Notes: generated by a model from the sequence alone, not told the origin. A stretch of DNA of 32,007 nucleotides from a bacterium (GCA_021794535.1 JAJYQQ010000004.1:1-32007); one strand, 5' to 3'; shown: positions 8,886-15,917, numbered from the stretch's first letter. A program made the numbers and translations.

Positions 8886-8959
8886 GGGCCTATAGTTAAA
8901 TGGTATAACGCGGCGTTCGCAATGCCGTATTCCGAGTTCGATTCTCGGTAGGTCCACCA
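8886..8959 (+). tRNA. tRNA-Ala (anticodon CGC)
   Basis: A full cloverleaf with encoded CCA. The acceptor GGGCCTA pairs with TAGGTCC, including the G3-U70 wobble that marks alanine tRNAs. The anticodon stem CGGCG/TGCCG closes the loop TTCGCAA, giving anticodon CGC for codon GCG. The T arm is CCGAG-TTCGATT-CTCGG. The discriminator is A. prmC starts only six bases after the CCA end, so the two are probably on one transcript. Confidence 0.95.
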
Positions 8960-8965
8960 AAAATT

Positions 8966-9877
8966 ATGAATATTAAACAAGCTCTTTTGCGGGCAAGCAG
9001 AGAATTAGAGGAAAATAAGGTTTCAGAGCCGGAAAAGTCGGCTGAGTTTTTGCTTCGCCAAGCTTTGGGATCTCAATCCGACACCAGGTGTGGGATTGAA
9101 TGGGATAAGGCAAAGCTGCTGGCAAATCCTGATTATGAATTAAGTTTAGCTCAAGAGAAAAAATTCAGAGAGTTTATCGAAAGGCGCAGGAAACATGAAC
9201 CGGTTTGGTATATAACTGGGAAAATAGAATTTTACGGATTAGATTTGGAAGTGAATGAAAATGTTTTAATACCACGGCCGGAGACGGAATTCTTGGTGGA
9301 AGAAGTTGTGGCTGTCATTCCCGCGGAGGCGGGAATCCAGTCAAATCATATTAAGATATTGGAACTAGGAACCGGCAGTGGAGCAATAACACTTGCGCTA
9401 GCTTCAGAAGTCCGAAGTTCGAAGTCTGATGTCCAGTTCTTTGCCTCGGATATTGTGGAAGAAGCGCTTAAAATTGCCAAAAAAAATGCAAAAAAGTTAA
9501 GACTCGAAAAGGACATTGAATTCCGGCAGAGCGATTTGCTGGACAACTGGGATGGTGAAAAGTTTGATATTATCGTTGCCAATCTTCCATACATTCCGCA
9601 CGAAGATTTAAGTTTTTTGGCACTCGATATACACCGCTGGGAGCCAAGAGTGGCGCTAGACGGTGGGAAAGAAGGCCTGGAAATCTATGCACGGTTATTA
9701 CTACAAGCAAAGGATTATTTAAATGAGAATTATCAGATGTTTTTTGAAATAGGGATTGATCAGGGGGAGAAGTTAAAGAAATTAGCGGAAAAATATTTAC
9801 CGGGGTCGGAGGTGGAAATAAAGAAAGATTACGGAGACATCGACAGGATAGCGATCATTAGCTTCAAAAAGGCGTAA
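8966..9877 (+). CDS. prmC: PrmC-like peptide chain release factor glutamine methyltransferase
   Basis: 303 residues. PrmC methylates the Gln of the GGQ motif in release factors. A helical N-terminal domain carries PVWYITGKIEFYGLDL and VLIPRPETEFLVEE (about 75-113). The methyltransferase motif I is ILELGTGSGAI (about 130-140). The substrate motif, usually NPPY, reads NLPY at 206-209. Residues 117-125 (VIPAEAGIQ) are encoded exactly by a 27-base palindromic repeat that sits in the variable linker before motif I. The start ATG is six bases after the tRNA-Ala CCA end, with no clear Shine-Dalgarno; the only purine-rich sequence lies inside the tRNA 3' arm. Stop TAA. Confidence 0.9.
   Translation: MNIKQALLRASRELEENKVSEPEKSAEFLLRQALGSQSDTRCGIEWDKAKLLANPDYELSLAQEKKFREFIERRRKHEPVWYITGKIEFYGLDLEVNENVLIPRPETEFLVEEVVAVIPAEAGIQSNHIKILELGTGSGAITLALASEVRSSKSDVQFFASDIVEEALKIAKKNAKKLRLEKDIEFRQSDLLDNWDGEKFDIIVANLPYIPHEDLSFLALDIHRWEPRVALDGGKEGLEIYARLLLQAKDYLNENYQMFFEIGIDQGEKLKKLAEKYLPGSEVEIKKDYGDIDRIAIISFKKA
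9314..9340 (+). repeat. 27-base palindromic repeat inside prmC
   Basis: Begins GTCATTCCCGCGG and ends GGCGGGAATCCAG. It is identical to 24912-24938 and to the reverse complement of 15327-15353 and 23600-23626. It is in frame, free of stops, and adds nine residues. Confidence 0.9.
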
Positions 9878-9880
9878 ATT

Positions 9881-9891
9881 TGTGATAAAAT
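9881..9891 (+). promoter_or_regulatory. Possible extended -10 promoter upstream of the tRNA cluster
   Basis: TGTGATAAAAT has the TGn-TAAAAT form of an extended -10 box and lies about 80 bases before the tRNA cluster at 9972. Similar boxes stand before several genes in this window. No good -35 box is seen. Confidence 0.35.
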
Positions 9892-9898
9892 AATCATT

Positions 9899-9963
9899 GT
9901 CATTCCGGACTTGATCCGGAATCTAGACCAATAAACTGGATCCTGAATCGAGTTCAGGATGAC
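9899..9963. repeat. Pair of GTCAT...GGAATC palindromes
   Basis: Two hairpin units stand back to back. 9899-9925 has arms GTCATTCCGGA and TCCGGAATC. 9936-9963 has arms GGATCCTGAA and TTCAGGATGAC. The outer GTCAT and ATGAC ends make the pair a larger inverted repeat. They separate prmC from the tRNA cluster. Closely related composites lie at 23042-23128 and 24217-24282. Confidence 0.75.
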
Positions 9964-9971
9964 AAATTCGC

Positions 9972-10145
9972 GGGCCCTTGGCTCAGTTGGAATGCTCTGT
10001 GGGGCTGTAGTTCAGTTGGTTAGAATGCATCCATGGCATGGATGAGGTCAGGAGTTCGAATCTCCTCAGCTCCACAGAGAATTCAAGCTTAGCGGTCCGA
10101 TGTCCATCGGACAGGTCACCGGTTCGATCCCGGTAGGGTCCACCA
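9972..10145 (+). tRNA. tRNA-like sequence split by an inserted tRNA-Ala
   Basis: The 5' piece (9972-9990) has acceptor GGGCCCT and the start of a D arm, GGCTCAGTTGG. The 3' piece (about 10086-10145) has an anticodon-type hairpin GTCCG/CGGAC, variable loop AGGTC, T arm ACCGG-TTCGATC-CCGGT, acceptor AGGGTCC and ACCA. The two acceptor strands pair over all seven positions, with a G3-U70 wobble. Between them, in the D-loop region, sits a complete tRNA-Ala(GGC). The anticodon loop of the outer molecule looks like eight bases (ATGTCCAT), and the D stem is incomplete once the insert is removed. It may therefore be a pseudogene, or a split tRNA needing unusual processing. The amino-acid identity is left open. 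Confidence 0.6.
10001..10074 (+). tRNA. tRNA-Ala (anticodon GGC), nested
   Basis: A complete cloverleaf. The acceptor GGGGCTG pairs with CAGCTCC (G3-U70 present). The D arm contains AGTTGGTTA. Anticodon stem CATCC/GGATG closes loop ATGGCAT, giving GGC for codon GCC. Variable loop AGGTC and T arm AGGAG-TTCGAAT-CTCCT follow. The discriminator is A, but CCA is not encoded (CAG follows). Flanking bases extend the acceptor helix: CTCTGT (9995-10000) pairs with ACAGAG (10074-10079), then GAAT with ATTC after one mismatch. This leaves the discriminator paired in the precursor. Confidence 0.93.
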
Positions 10146-10206
10146 ATATTATCTCCTTGGAGGTTTTTCATTTGAACATAAGCGTCATCTGATTTACACT
10201 GGAGTA

Positions 10207-10875
10207 ATGAATTTGAAGAAAAACAGAGAGATTCTTGGCGCCATTATTGTCATTATCTTTGTCCTTGCCATAGGATTTATCGCTTATTCTGCGGGTAAAC
10301 AGAAGCCGGAAGCCAAACAACCGGCCACTGCTTCGGTGACAAAACCGGACCAATCATCAAACAGCCAACCCCAGGGCTGGAAGAATTCCAATCAAAATAT
10401 TCAGAGCAGCCAAAACAAGACTTTCCAAAGCGGCTATGGTTACGACATTTCTTACGCCGGTAATTATTTCTATAAGGACATAACTGGCGATATCAAAAAT
10501 GATCAGTCGATTGTCGGACACGGCGGGGGTCCGACTCCCAAAAATGAAGTGATTTTTTCCACCGATCAGAACAGCTTAAATCTTGAAGCTTTAAACAAGC
10601 AAAACTACGATTACACCATCGCCGTATATGACAACACAGATGTTCAAACTCTTTTGGGCGCGCCGATCGACAGCCAGTTTGCACACTTTTCCAAAATGAA
10701 TATCGGAGGTGTTGACTGGACAAAGGAAGAAACACTGTCAGATCCGGATAAAGGCGCCGTCAGCCTGGCGGTTACGAAAAATGGTTTAACCTACAATATC
10801 CACATCACAGGGAAAGCGGAGCAGAGTTCCCGGGTGATCGATGCGATGCTTAGCTCATTTAGATTTACCCGATAA
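10207..10875 (+). CDS. Membrane-anchored extracytoplasmic hypothetical protein
   Basis: 222 residues, not recognised. The N-terminus is MNLKKNREI followed by one membrane helix at about 9-29. Next comes a Gln/Ser/Lys/Pro-rich linker (30-80) and a folded domain (about 80-222) rich in beta-type sequence. It ends in NIHITGKAEQSSRVIDAMLSSFRF. This ending (an I-x-x-M-L-x-S-F-x-F block) resembles small outward-facing domains common in Patescibacteria, and the 270-residue protein at 26588 has a similar build. The start ATG follows GGAGTA in ACTGGAGTAATG, though the spacing is short. Probably displayed on the outer face of the membrane. Stop TAA. Confidence 0.75.
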   Translation: MNLKKNREILGAIIVIIFVLAIGFIAYSAGKQKPEAKQPATASVTKPDQSSNSQPQGWKNSNQNIQSSQNKTFQSGYGYDISYAGNYFYKDITGDIKNDQSIVGHGGGPTPKNEVIFSTDQNSLNLEALNKQNYDYTIAVYDNTDVQTLLGAPIDSQFAHFSKMNIGGVDWTKEETLSDPDKGAVSLAVTKNGLTYNIHITGKAEQSSRVIDAMLSSFRFTR

Positions 10876-10935
10876 ATCTCTTTACGGTTCTTGCGGGACA
10901 CTTTAGAATATTTATGTTTTACTGAAAGGAGACTA

Positions 10936-11376
10936 ATGATTGAGTATCGAAAACTGAAAAATGATGAGGTTGAACAGTATATTAAAGAAATTAACTTATT
11001 GTATGGGCAACTAAGCTCTCATCATAAGGAAATATCAAGTGAGAGGCTTTATGCTGTTCTGGGGAGCGAAAATTCTTTTGTAACGGGCGCATTTGACGGG
11101 CAGAAGCTAGTGGGTGTTGGTTCGCTACACATTGTAAAAATGATTGGTGGCTCAAAGGGGCTTATCGAGGAAGTTGTGGTTGATGGAAACTATCGAAGGC
11201 AAGGCATAGCCAAAACATTAATGCATAAAATAATCGAGGAAGGGAAAACATTGGGACTGAAATACCTCGACTTAACAAGTAATCCGAAGCGCGAAGCTGC
11301 AAACAAACTTTATCAGTCGCTCGGGTTTGATCTTCGGGGAACGAACTGCTATCGATTTAATATTGGAAATGGATAA
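10936..11376 (+). CDS. GNAT-family N-acetyltransferase
   Basis: 146 residues starting at ATG 10936, which follows AAAGGAG at a good distance. A 15-residue upstream extension (from 10891) lacks a ribosome site and is not used. The acetyl-CoA binding motif A is clear: EEVVVDGNYRRQGIAKTL, containing the R-x-x-G-x-A loop. It is followed by helix IIEEGKTLG and by motif B, DLTSNPKREAANKLYQSLGF, including the usual N-x-x-A-x-x-L-Y-x-x-x-G-F. The substrate cannot be told from sequence. A strong hairpin follows the stop, so the gene probably ends its own transcript. Confidence 0.88.
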   Translation: MIEYRKLKNDEVEQYIKEINLLYGQLSSHHKEISSERLYAVLGSENSFVTGAFDGQKLVGVGSLHIVKMIGGSKGLIEEVVVDGNYRRQGIAKTLMHKIIEEGKTLGLKYLDLTSNPKREAANKLYQSLGFDLRGTNCYRFNIGNG

Positions 11377-11380
11377 TAAT

Positions 11381-11409
11381 CCAGGTGTGTCTACTCAGCA
11401 CACACCTGG
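11381..11409 (+). terminator. Ten-pair hairpin after the acetyltransferase
   Basis: CCAGGTGTGT (11381-11390) pairs perfectly with ACACACCTGG (11400-11409) around a nine-base loop. No U-run follows (TGTGTGCAATTG), so it is an atypical terminator or an mRNA-stabilising stem. A third GTGTGTG word just after the right arm could compete for pairing. Confidence 0.5.
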
Positions 11410-11443
11410 TGTGTGCAATTGATTGAACTTTAAGGAATACTAG

Positions 11444-11869
11444 ATGCCGCAAAAAATAGGCGAACAAATCGAGGTGATATTTTATCGAAAAGATCCTCAA
11501 AAAGGATTTGAGTTTTTATTGATGAAACGAGTTCCGGAAAGGGGAGGATTTTGGCAGCCAATGACAGGCGGAAGGCATCTTGGCGAAGCCAGGGAAGAAA
11601 CGGCAAAGAGAGAAGCTTTGGAAGAAATCGGGGCGGAAATATCAAATTTATCTGATTGTTTCTATGAGTTTGAGTTTGAGGTGGAAAACGGGATAATTCT
11701 CAAGGAATTTGTTTATGCCTCGGAACTGGATCCGGATTTTGAAGTAAAGCTTTCCGCTGAACACGATAAATATTGCTGGGTCGGCAAAGAAGAAGCGATG
11801 AAATTTTTGAAGTACGATACGAATAAAGAAAGCTTAGAAAAGCTCTGTAAAATATTAAGTAATAATTAA
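11444..11869 (+). CDS. Nudix hydrolase
   Basis: 141 residues. The Nudix box is complete: GGRHLGEAREETAKREALEE runs into IGAE, fitting G-x5-E-x7-R-E-x-x-E-E-x-G with catalytic Glu residues in REALEE. The sequence before it, FWQPMTGG, resembles the FWQSVTGS block of NudB-type dihydroneopterin triphosphate pyrophosphatases, so a nucleoside or pterin triphosphate substrate is possible but unproved. ATG 11444 follows AAGGA with 8 bases between. It is flanked by an acetyltransferase and a broken acyltransferase. A second, unrelated-looking Nudix domain is embedded in leuS 2.7 kb downstream. Stop TAA. Confidence 0.88.
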   Translation: MPQKIGEQIEVIFYRKDPQKGFEFLLMKRVPERGGFWQPMTGGRHLGEAREETAKREALEEIGAEISNLSDCFYEFEFEVENGIILKEFVYASELDPDFEVKLSAEHDKYCWVGKEEAMKFLKYDTNKESLEKLCKILSNN

Positions 11870-11958
11870 TTGAAATCTTATTTTGTAGTAGAAGAAGAAG
11901 TAGCGGCAAAGTTTATCTACTCTTTTAAAAGTTGCACGTTTGTGTGATTATTAAGATT

Positions 11959-12855
11959 ATGGAAAGACCACAAGAATTTGAACAGCCGAGGGAGATTAAA
12001 CGACCGAATAAGCTTGTTGAGTTATCGCAAAAGTGGATAGAGCGGGCAGGTTTTAATTTAAGTGTGCAAGGAGTAGAACACATCCGGGAAATCCCTTCTG
12101 AGAAGAGGGTCATTATAGCATCCTCTCATCTTTCCGACCATGATACGCCAATTACAGTTGCGGCTTTAGGCGATTATTATCCAAATCTTAAGGTTGTTGA
12201 TGAATCTACTCATTACCACTTAAACCAAAATCCGGTCATGTTTGGAGCGAGGAAAATAGCTGGCGAAGAAAATTTCTTGAAAGTTGATATGGATGGAGGA
12301 GATAGTCAGCGAAGAGGTTTATTTAAAAATGAAACTTTTCACAAATGAAAAAAAGCCCTAGAGGATGGAAGCCCACTAGTAATGGCTGCTTATTTTGACC
12401 CTCAGTATGCGGGCGGAAAGTGGGAGTTACCGGGTAGGGCTGGAAATGGGGTGGCATATACTGCTCAAATCACGGAGGGAACAGTTATTTTGCCTGTCGC
12501 TGTAGATATACAAGGGGAACCTTTTGCTATGGGTAAGCCCGACTTAGGTAGGTTAATCGGGAAGGCAGACATCAGGAAAATGAAAGGCGAACAGAAAAAA
12601 GTAACTGTCAATATTGGTAAGCCGATAGTTTTAGAGGACATTCCAGATATAGAGATGATAGAATATGTCATTGGTAAAAGAGAAAAGGGAGAGAACGTTA
12701 CCGTAGAAGAAAGAGAAAAGTTCAAGCTAGTAACCCGGGCGATCAAAGCGCAATCTGCGGAAGTTATGAATGCGATTGCTAGCCTTTTGCCAGAAGAAAA
12801 GAGAGGACCATGGGGTCCTCATGAAGATACAAATTCTGATATCTCAGAGCAATAG
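11959..12855 (+). pseudogene. PlsC-like acyltransferase interrupted by in-frame TGA
   Basis: Two open stretches in the same frame are separated only by TGA at 12346-12348. Read through, they give about 298 residues. The first part has SSHLSDHDTPI, the H-x4-D catalytic motif of glycerolipid acyltransferases. The second has AAYFDPQYAGGKWELPG and ILPVAVDI, matching in position the F-P-E-G-T and P-[VI] blocks, though the first is divergent. The break falls between them at FHK-stop-KKALEDG, in a helix normally continuous. No frameshift is needed. The bases around it are A-rich (TGAAAAAAAG). Either the gene is dead by one point mutation, or UGA is read through, or there is a sequencing error. The second half has an internal ATG (12382) but would lack the catalytic His. 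Confidence 0.7.
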
Positions 12856-12877
12856 CCTCTTTAAAGCGCAGGTGTTT

Positions 12878-12888
12878 TGTGCTAATAT
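12878..12888 (+). promoter_or_regulatory. Extended -10 promoter for leuS
   Basis: TGTGCTAATAT matches the TGTGnTAnnAT pattern found before several genes here. It lies 26 bases before the leuS ATG. The leader contains AAAAGGCGC, a weak ribosome site. AAAAGGCGC and GCGCTTTTT can pair immediately ahead of the start. Confidence 0.5.
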
Positions 12889-12914
12889 CCCCTTATTAAA
12901 AGGCGCTTTTTAAT

Positions 12915-15900
12915 ATGGCAGAAAAATACGATCACAAGAAAATTGAACAAAAATGGCGGGAAGTTTGGGAGAAAACAGGGATTAACAACACCGACCTAGT
13001 CTCCAAAGATCCCAAATTTTATAACTTAATAATGTTTCCGTATCCAAGCGGGGAATATTTGCATATCGGCCATGCTTATTCAGACATGGGAGCCGATGTT
13101 TACGGCAGGCATAAACAGTTAAACGGGTTTAATGTCTTTATGCCTATCGGTTATGACGCCTTCGGCCTTCCGGCGGAAAACTTTGCTATAAAAGCCGGCG
13201 TAAATCCAAAAGATAGCACGGCGAGCAATATTGAACATGCCGAGAAGCAGCTAAAAAGCTGGGGATGCCTTTTTGACTGGTCTCATAAAATGACGACATC
13301 CGAGCCAAGCTACTACAAATGGACGCAATGGCTGTTTTTGAAATTATACGAGAAGGGATTGGCTTACCAAAAGGAAGCGCCGGTGAACTGGTGCCTAAAG
13401 TGTATGACCGTTTTGGCAAATGAACAAGTAATCGATGGCTTGTGTGAAAGATGCGACGCGGAAGTGATTCAGAAAAATATGAAGCAATGGTTTTTCAAAA
13501 TCACTGATTATGCCGATAGATTAATTAAAGATTTGGACAAGGTCGACTGGCCGGAATCGTCAAAAATCAAACAGAAAAACTGGATTGGCCGGAGCGAAGG
13601 AGTAGAGTTTAAGTTAAAAGTTAAAAATTCAAAATTTCGTCCAGAGGACGATCAGCCTTTGGCTGAAAAAGTTGATGAGGATCTTTCGATTGAGGTATTT
13701 ACGACCCGGATAGATACGGTTTATGGCATGACATATGTCGTTTTGGCGCCGGAGCATCCGTTGGTCGGGAAAATTACAACTCCTGATCAGAAAAAGGAAG
13801 TTGAAAAATATCTCATTCAGTCTCAAAAATTGACAGACATTGAACGCCAATCACTTGAGAAAGAGAAAACAGGGGTCTTCACCGGTTCGTATGCGATAAA
13901 TCCATTCAACGGCGAGAAAGTGCCGGTTTGGATCGCTGATTATGTTTTATATGGCTATGGAACTGGCGCGGTGATGGCTGTTCCGGCTCATGACGAGCGG
14001 GACTTTGAATTTGCGAAGAAATACAAACTACCGACCAGGGAAGCAGTTGCTCCTTATACAAAGTTTGAAACGAAGCCTGACCTGGAAACGGAAGTGCGCG
14101 ATCTCGCGATAGCGGTTGTTCACAATCCGCAAGACAACACTTATCTGTGCTTGGAATGGAAAACAACAAAATGGCGGGCATTTCCATCTGGGGGGACTGA
14201 CGGCGAAGATACTATCACAGCCGCTAAAAGAGAGGTTCTGGAAGAAACCGGCTATAAAAATATTAAATTTGTTAAAGAATTTCGAAATACTATCTTTGAA
14301 GAGTTTTATAGGCCGCATAAAAATTCTAATGTTATTGCCCATTCCATATATTTGCTCTTCGAGCTTGAAAATGATGAGAGGCAGGAAGTAAGCGAAAAAG
14401 AAAAGGCTCAGCATGAAGCGATTTGGGTTAAGGAAAAAGAAGTCGAGAAATTTTTAAATATAAAACATCTGAAGCTTTTCTGGGAATCTTTTCAAGCTGG
14501 AGAAGAAATACTGTTTACTGGTTCCGGGAAGCTTGTAAATTCCGGTGAATTTAGTGGACTGTTCTCGGAAGAAGCGAAGGAAAAGATGGCCGACTGGCTG
14601 GAGAAAAAGAAAGTTGGCAAAACAAAGATAAATTATCGTCTTCACGACTGGTCTATTGGCCGACAGAGATACTGGGGCGATCCGATTCCCATAGTTTACT
14701 GCGAAAAATGCGGAGTTCAGCCAGTGCCAGAGAAGGATTTGCCGGTTAAGCTTCCTGAAAAGATTAAGGATTTCAGGCCAAAAGGCACGGGGAAGGGACC
14801 CTTGGCTAGTGTTCCGGAATTTGTAAATACGACCTGTCCGAAATGCGGCGGAAAAGCCGAGCGCGAAACAGATACTATGGATACATTCGTTGACTCCAGC
14901 TTTTATTATTTGCGTTATCCGAATGTCGGCAATGACAAAGAAATGATGGCGCCGGAAATTACTAAAAAATGGCTGCCGGTGGATATGTATGTCGGCGGCG
15001 CGGAACACGTGACGATGCATTTGCTTTACGCTAGATTTATCACAAAGGTTTTGCATGACGCTAAATTAATTAAATTTGACGAACCATTTATAAAGTTGCG
15101 GCACCAAGGCATGATTCTCGGCCCTGACGGTAAGAAAATGTCCAAATCCAAGGGAAACATCATTATTCCGGATGAGGTTGTCAGAGAACACGGAGCCGAT
15201 GTTTTCCGGACATACATTCTATTTATGGGCAGATTTGAGGATGGCGGGCCATGGAACCCGAAAGGGCTAGTCGGAGTGAAGAGATTTTTGGAGAAGGTCT
15301 GGAAGATGTATAAATATTTTGAAGGTCTGGATTCCCGCCTCCGCGGGAATGACAAGAGGGGCGGGAATGACAAAGCGGTTGGCTGGGCAAAAGTTTCCAA
15401 TGCTGAAGTGCAAGCAAAGATGGCCAGAGCCATTAAAAAAGTCGGTGAAGATATTGAAGAGTTTAAATTTAATACGGCCATTGCCGCTCTGATGAAGCTA
15501 ATGAATGAGATGTCTGGAGGAGAAAGGGATTTCTCCGCTCGTCGCTCCGCGAAGTCGGTCGGAATGACAAATCGGGGCGTTTCAAAGGAAGACTATGAGA
15601 AACTTTTGATTATTTTATCTCCGTTTGCTCCTTTTATGGCGGAAGAACTCTGGGAGAGACTTGGCAATAAAGACAGTATTCACGTTCAGGGCTGGCCGGA
15701 ATACGACGAGAAACTGATTCAAGAAGAGACTGTAACTATTGCCATTCAGGTCAACGGAAAAGTCAGGGACCAAGTTGTGGCAACCGTGGAAACCAATCAA
15801 GACGAGGCGCTTGAGCTTGCCAAAACAAGCGGAAAAATCCAAAAATATCTGGACGGGAAAGAAATCAAGAAGGTAATTTACGTTAAGGGCAAGCTTCTCA

Positions 15901-15917
15901 GCCTTGTAGTCAGCTAG
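12915..15917 (+). CDS. leuS: Leucyl-tRNA synthetase with inserted Nudix domain
   Basis: 1000 residues, longer than the usual 800-880. HIGH is at 50-53 (YLHIGH), KMSKS at 741-745, and zinc-ribbon cysteines appear in CLKCMTVLANEQVIDGLCERC and again in CEKCGVQ...CPKCGG. The CP1 editing domain contains TTRIDTVYGMTYVVLAPEH and PAHDERDFEFAKKY. Directly after that, residues about 376-530 form an extra domain with Nudix box SGGTDGEDTITAAKREVLEE then TGY (425-447): Glu431 and REVLEETG are intact, and the first Gly of the box is Ser. The normal chain resumes at FTGSGKLVNSGEF. Two palindromic repeats encode residues 805-819 and about 870-886 in anticodon-domain loops. The enzyme charges tRNA-Leu. What the Nudix part does is unknown. 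Confidence 0.95.
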   Translation: MAEKYDHKKIEQKWREVWEKTGINNTDLVSKDPKFYNLIMFPYPSGEYLHIGHAYSDMGADVYGRHKQLNGFNVFMPIGYDAFGLPAENFAIKAGVNPKDSTASNIEHAEKQLKSWGCLFDWSHKMTTSEPSYYKWTQWLFLKLYEKGLAYQKEAPVNWCLKCMTVLANEQVIDGLCERCDAEVIQKNMKQWFFKITDYADRLIKDLDKVDWPESSKIKQKNWIGRSEGVEFKLKVKNSKFRPEDDQPLAEKVDEDLSIEVFTTRIDTVYGMTYVVLAPEHPLVGKITTPDQKKEVEKYLIQSQKLTDIERQSLEKEKTGVFTGSYAINPFNGEKVPVWIADYVLYGYGTGAVMAVPAHDERDFEFAKKYKLPTREAVAPYTKFETKPDLETEVRDLAIAVVHNPQDNTYLCLEWKTTKWRAFPSGGTDGEDTITAAKREVLEETGYKNIKFVKEFRNTIFEEFYRPHKNSNVIAHSIYLLFELENDERQEVSEKEKAQHEAIWVKEKEVEKFLNIKHLKLFWESFQAGEEILFTGSGKLVNSGEFSGLFSEEAKEKMADWLEKKKVGKTKINYRLHDWSIGRQRYWGDPIPIVYCEKCGVQPVPEKDLPVKLPEKIKDFRPKGTGKGPLASVPEFVNTTCPKCGGKAERETDTMDTFVDSSFYYLRYPNVGNDKEMMAPEITKKWLPVDMYVGGAEHVTMHLLYARFITKVLHDAKLIKFDEPFIKLRHQGMILGPDGKKMSKSKGNIIIPDEVVREHGADVFRTYILFMGRFEDGGPWNPKGLVGVKRFLEKVWKMYKYFEGLDSRLRGNDKRGGNDKAVGWAKVSNAEVQAKMARAIKKVGEDIEEFKFNTAIAALMKLMNEMSGGERDFSARRSAKSVGMTNRGVSKEDYEKLLIILSPFAPFMAEELWERLGNKDSIHVQGWPEYDEKLIQEETVTIAIQVNGKVRDQVVATVETNQDEALELAKTSGKIQKYLDGKEIKKVIYVKGKLLSLVVS
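15327..15374 (-). repeat. 27-base palindromic repeat plus half copy inside leuS
   Basis: 15327-15353 is the exact reverse complement of the prmC element. A partial second arm (GCGGGAATGACAAA) follows to 15374. Both are in frame and encode LDSRLRGND and KRGGNDK. Confidence 0.9.
15523..15570 (+). repeat. AAAGGGAT...GGAATGACA repeat inside leuS
   Basis: Starts AAAGGGATTTCTCCGCT and ends CGGTCGGAATGACAA. Related copies lie in spacers at 16048-16096 and 20357-20405. It encodes about 16 residues (RDFSARRSAKSVGMTN) in a loop before the conserved LLIILSPFAPFMAEELW. Confidence 0.85.

Noticed and set aside
9990-10084. Group I intron or archaeal-type intron in the outer tRNA
   Set aside because: The insert is only about 95 bases and is a complete tRNA; no intron core or bulge-helix-bulge is visible.
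9983-10171. 62-residue minus-strand frame over the tRNA cluster
   Set aside because: It is the antisense of tRNA T arms (peptides like YRDRTGDL and RFELLTSSMPW arise this way in many genomes).
11959-12855. UGA = glycine (genetic code 25) for the whole genome
   Set aside because: All other long genes lack in-frame TGA and the ferredoxin ends in TGA; one interrupted gene cannot support recoding.
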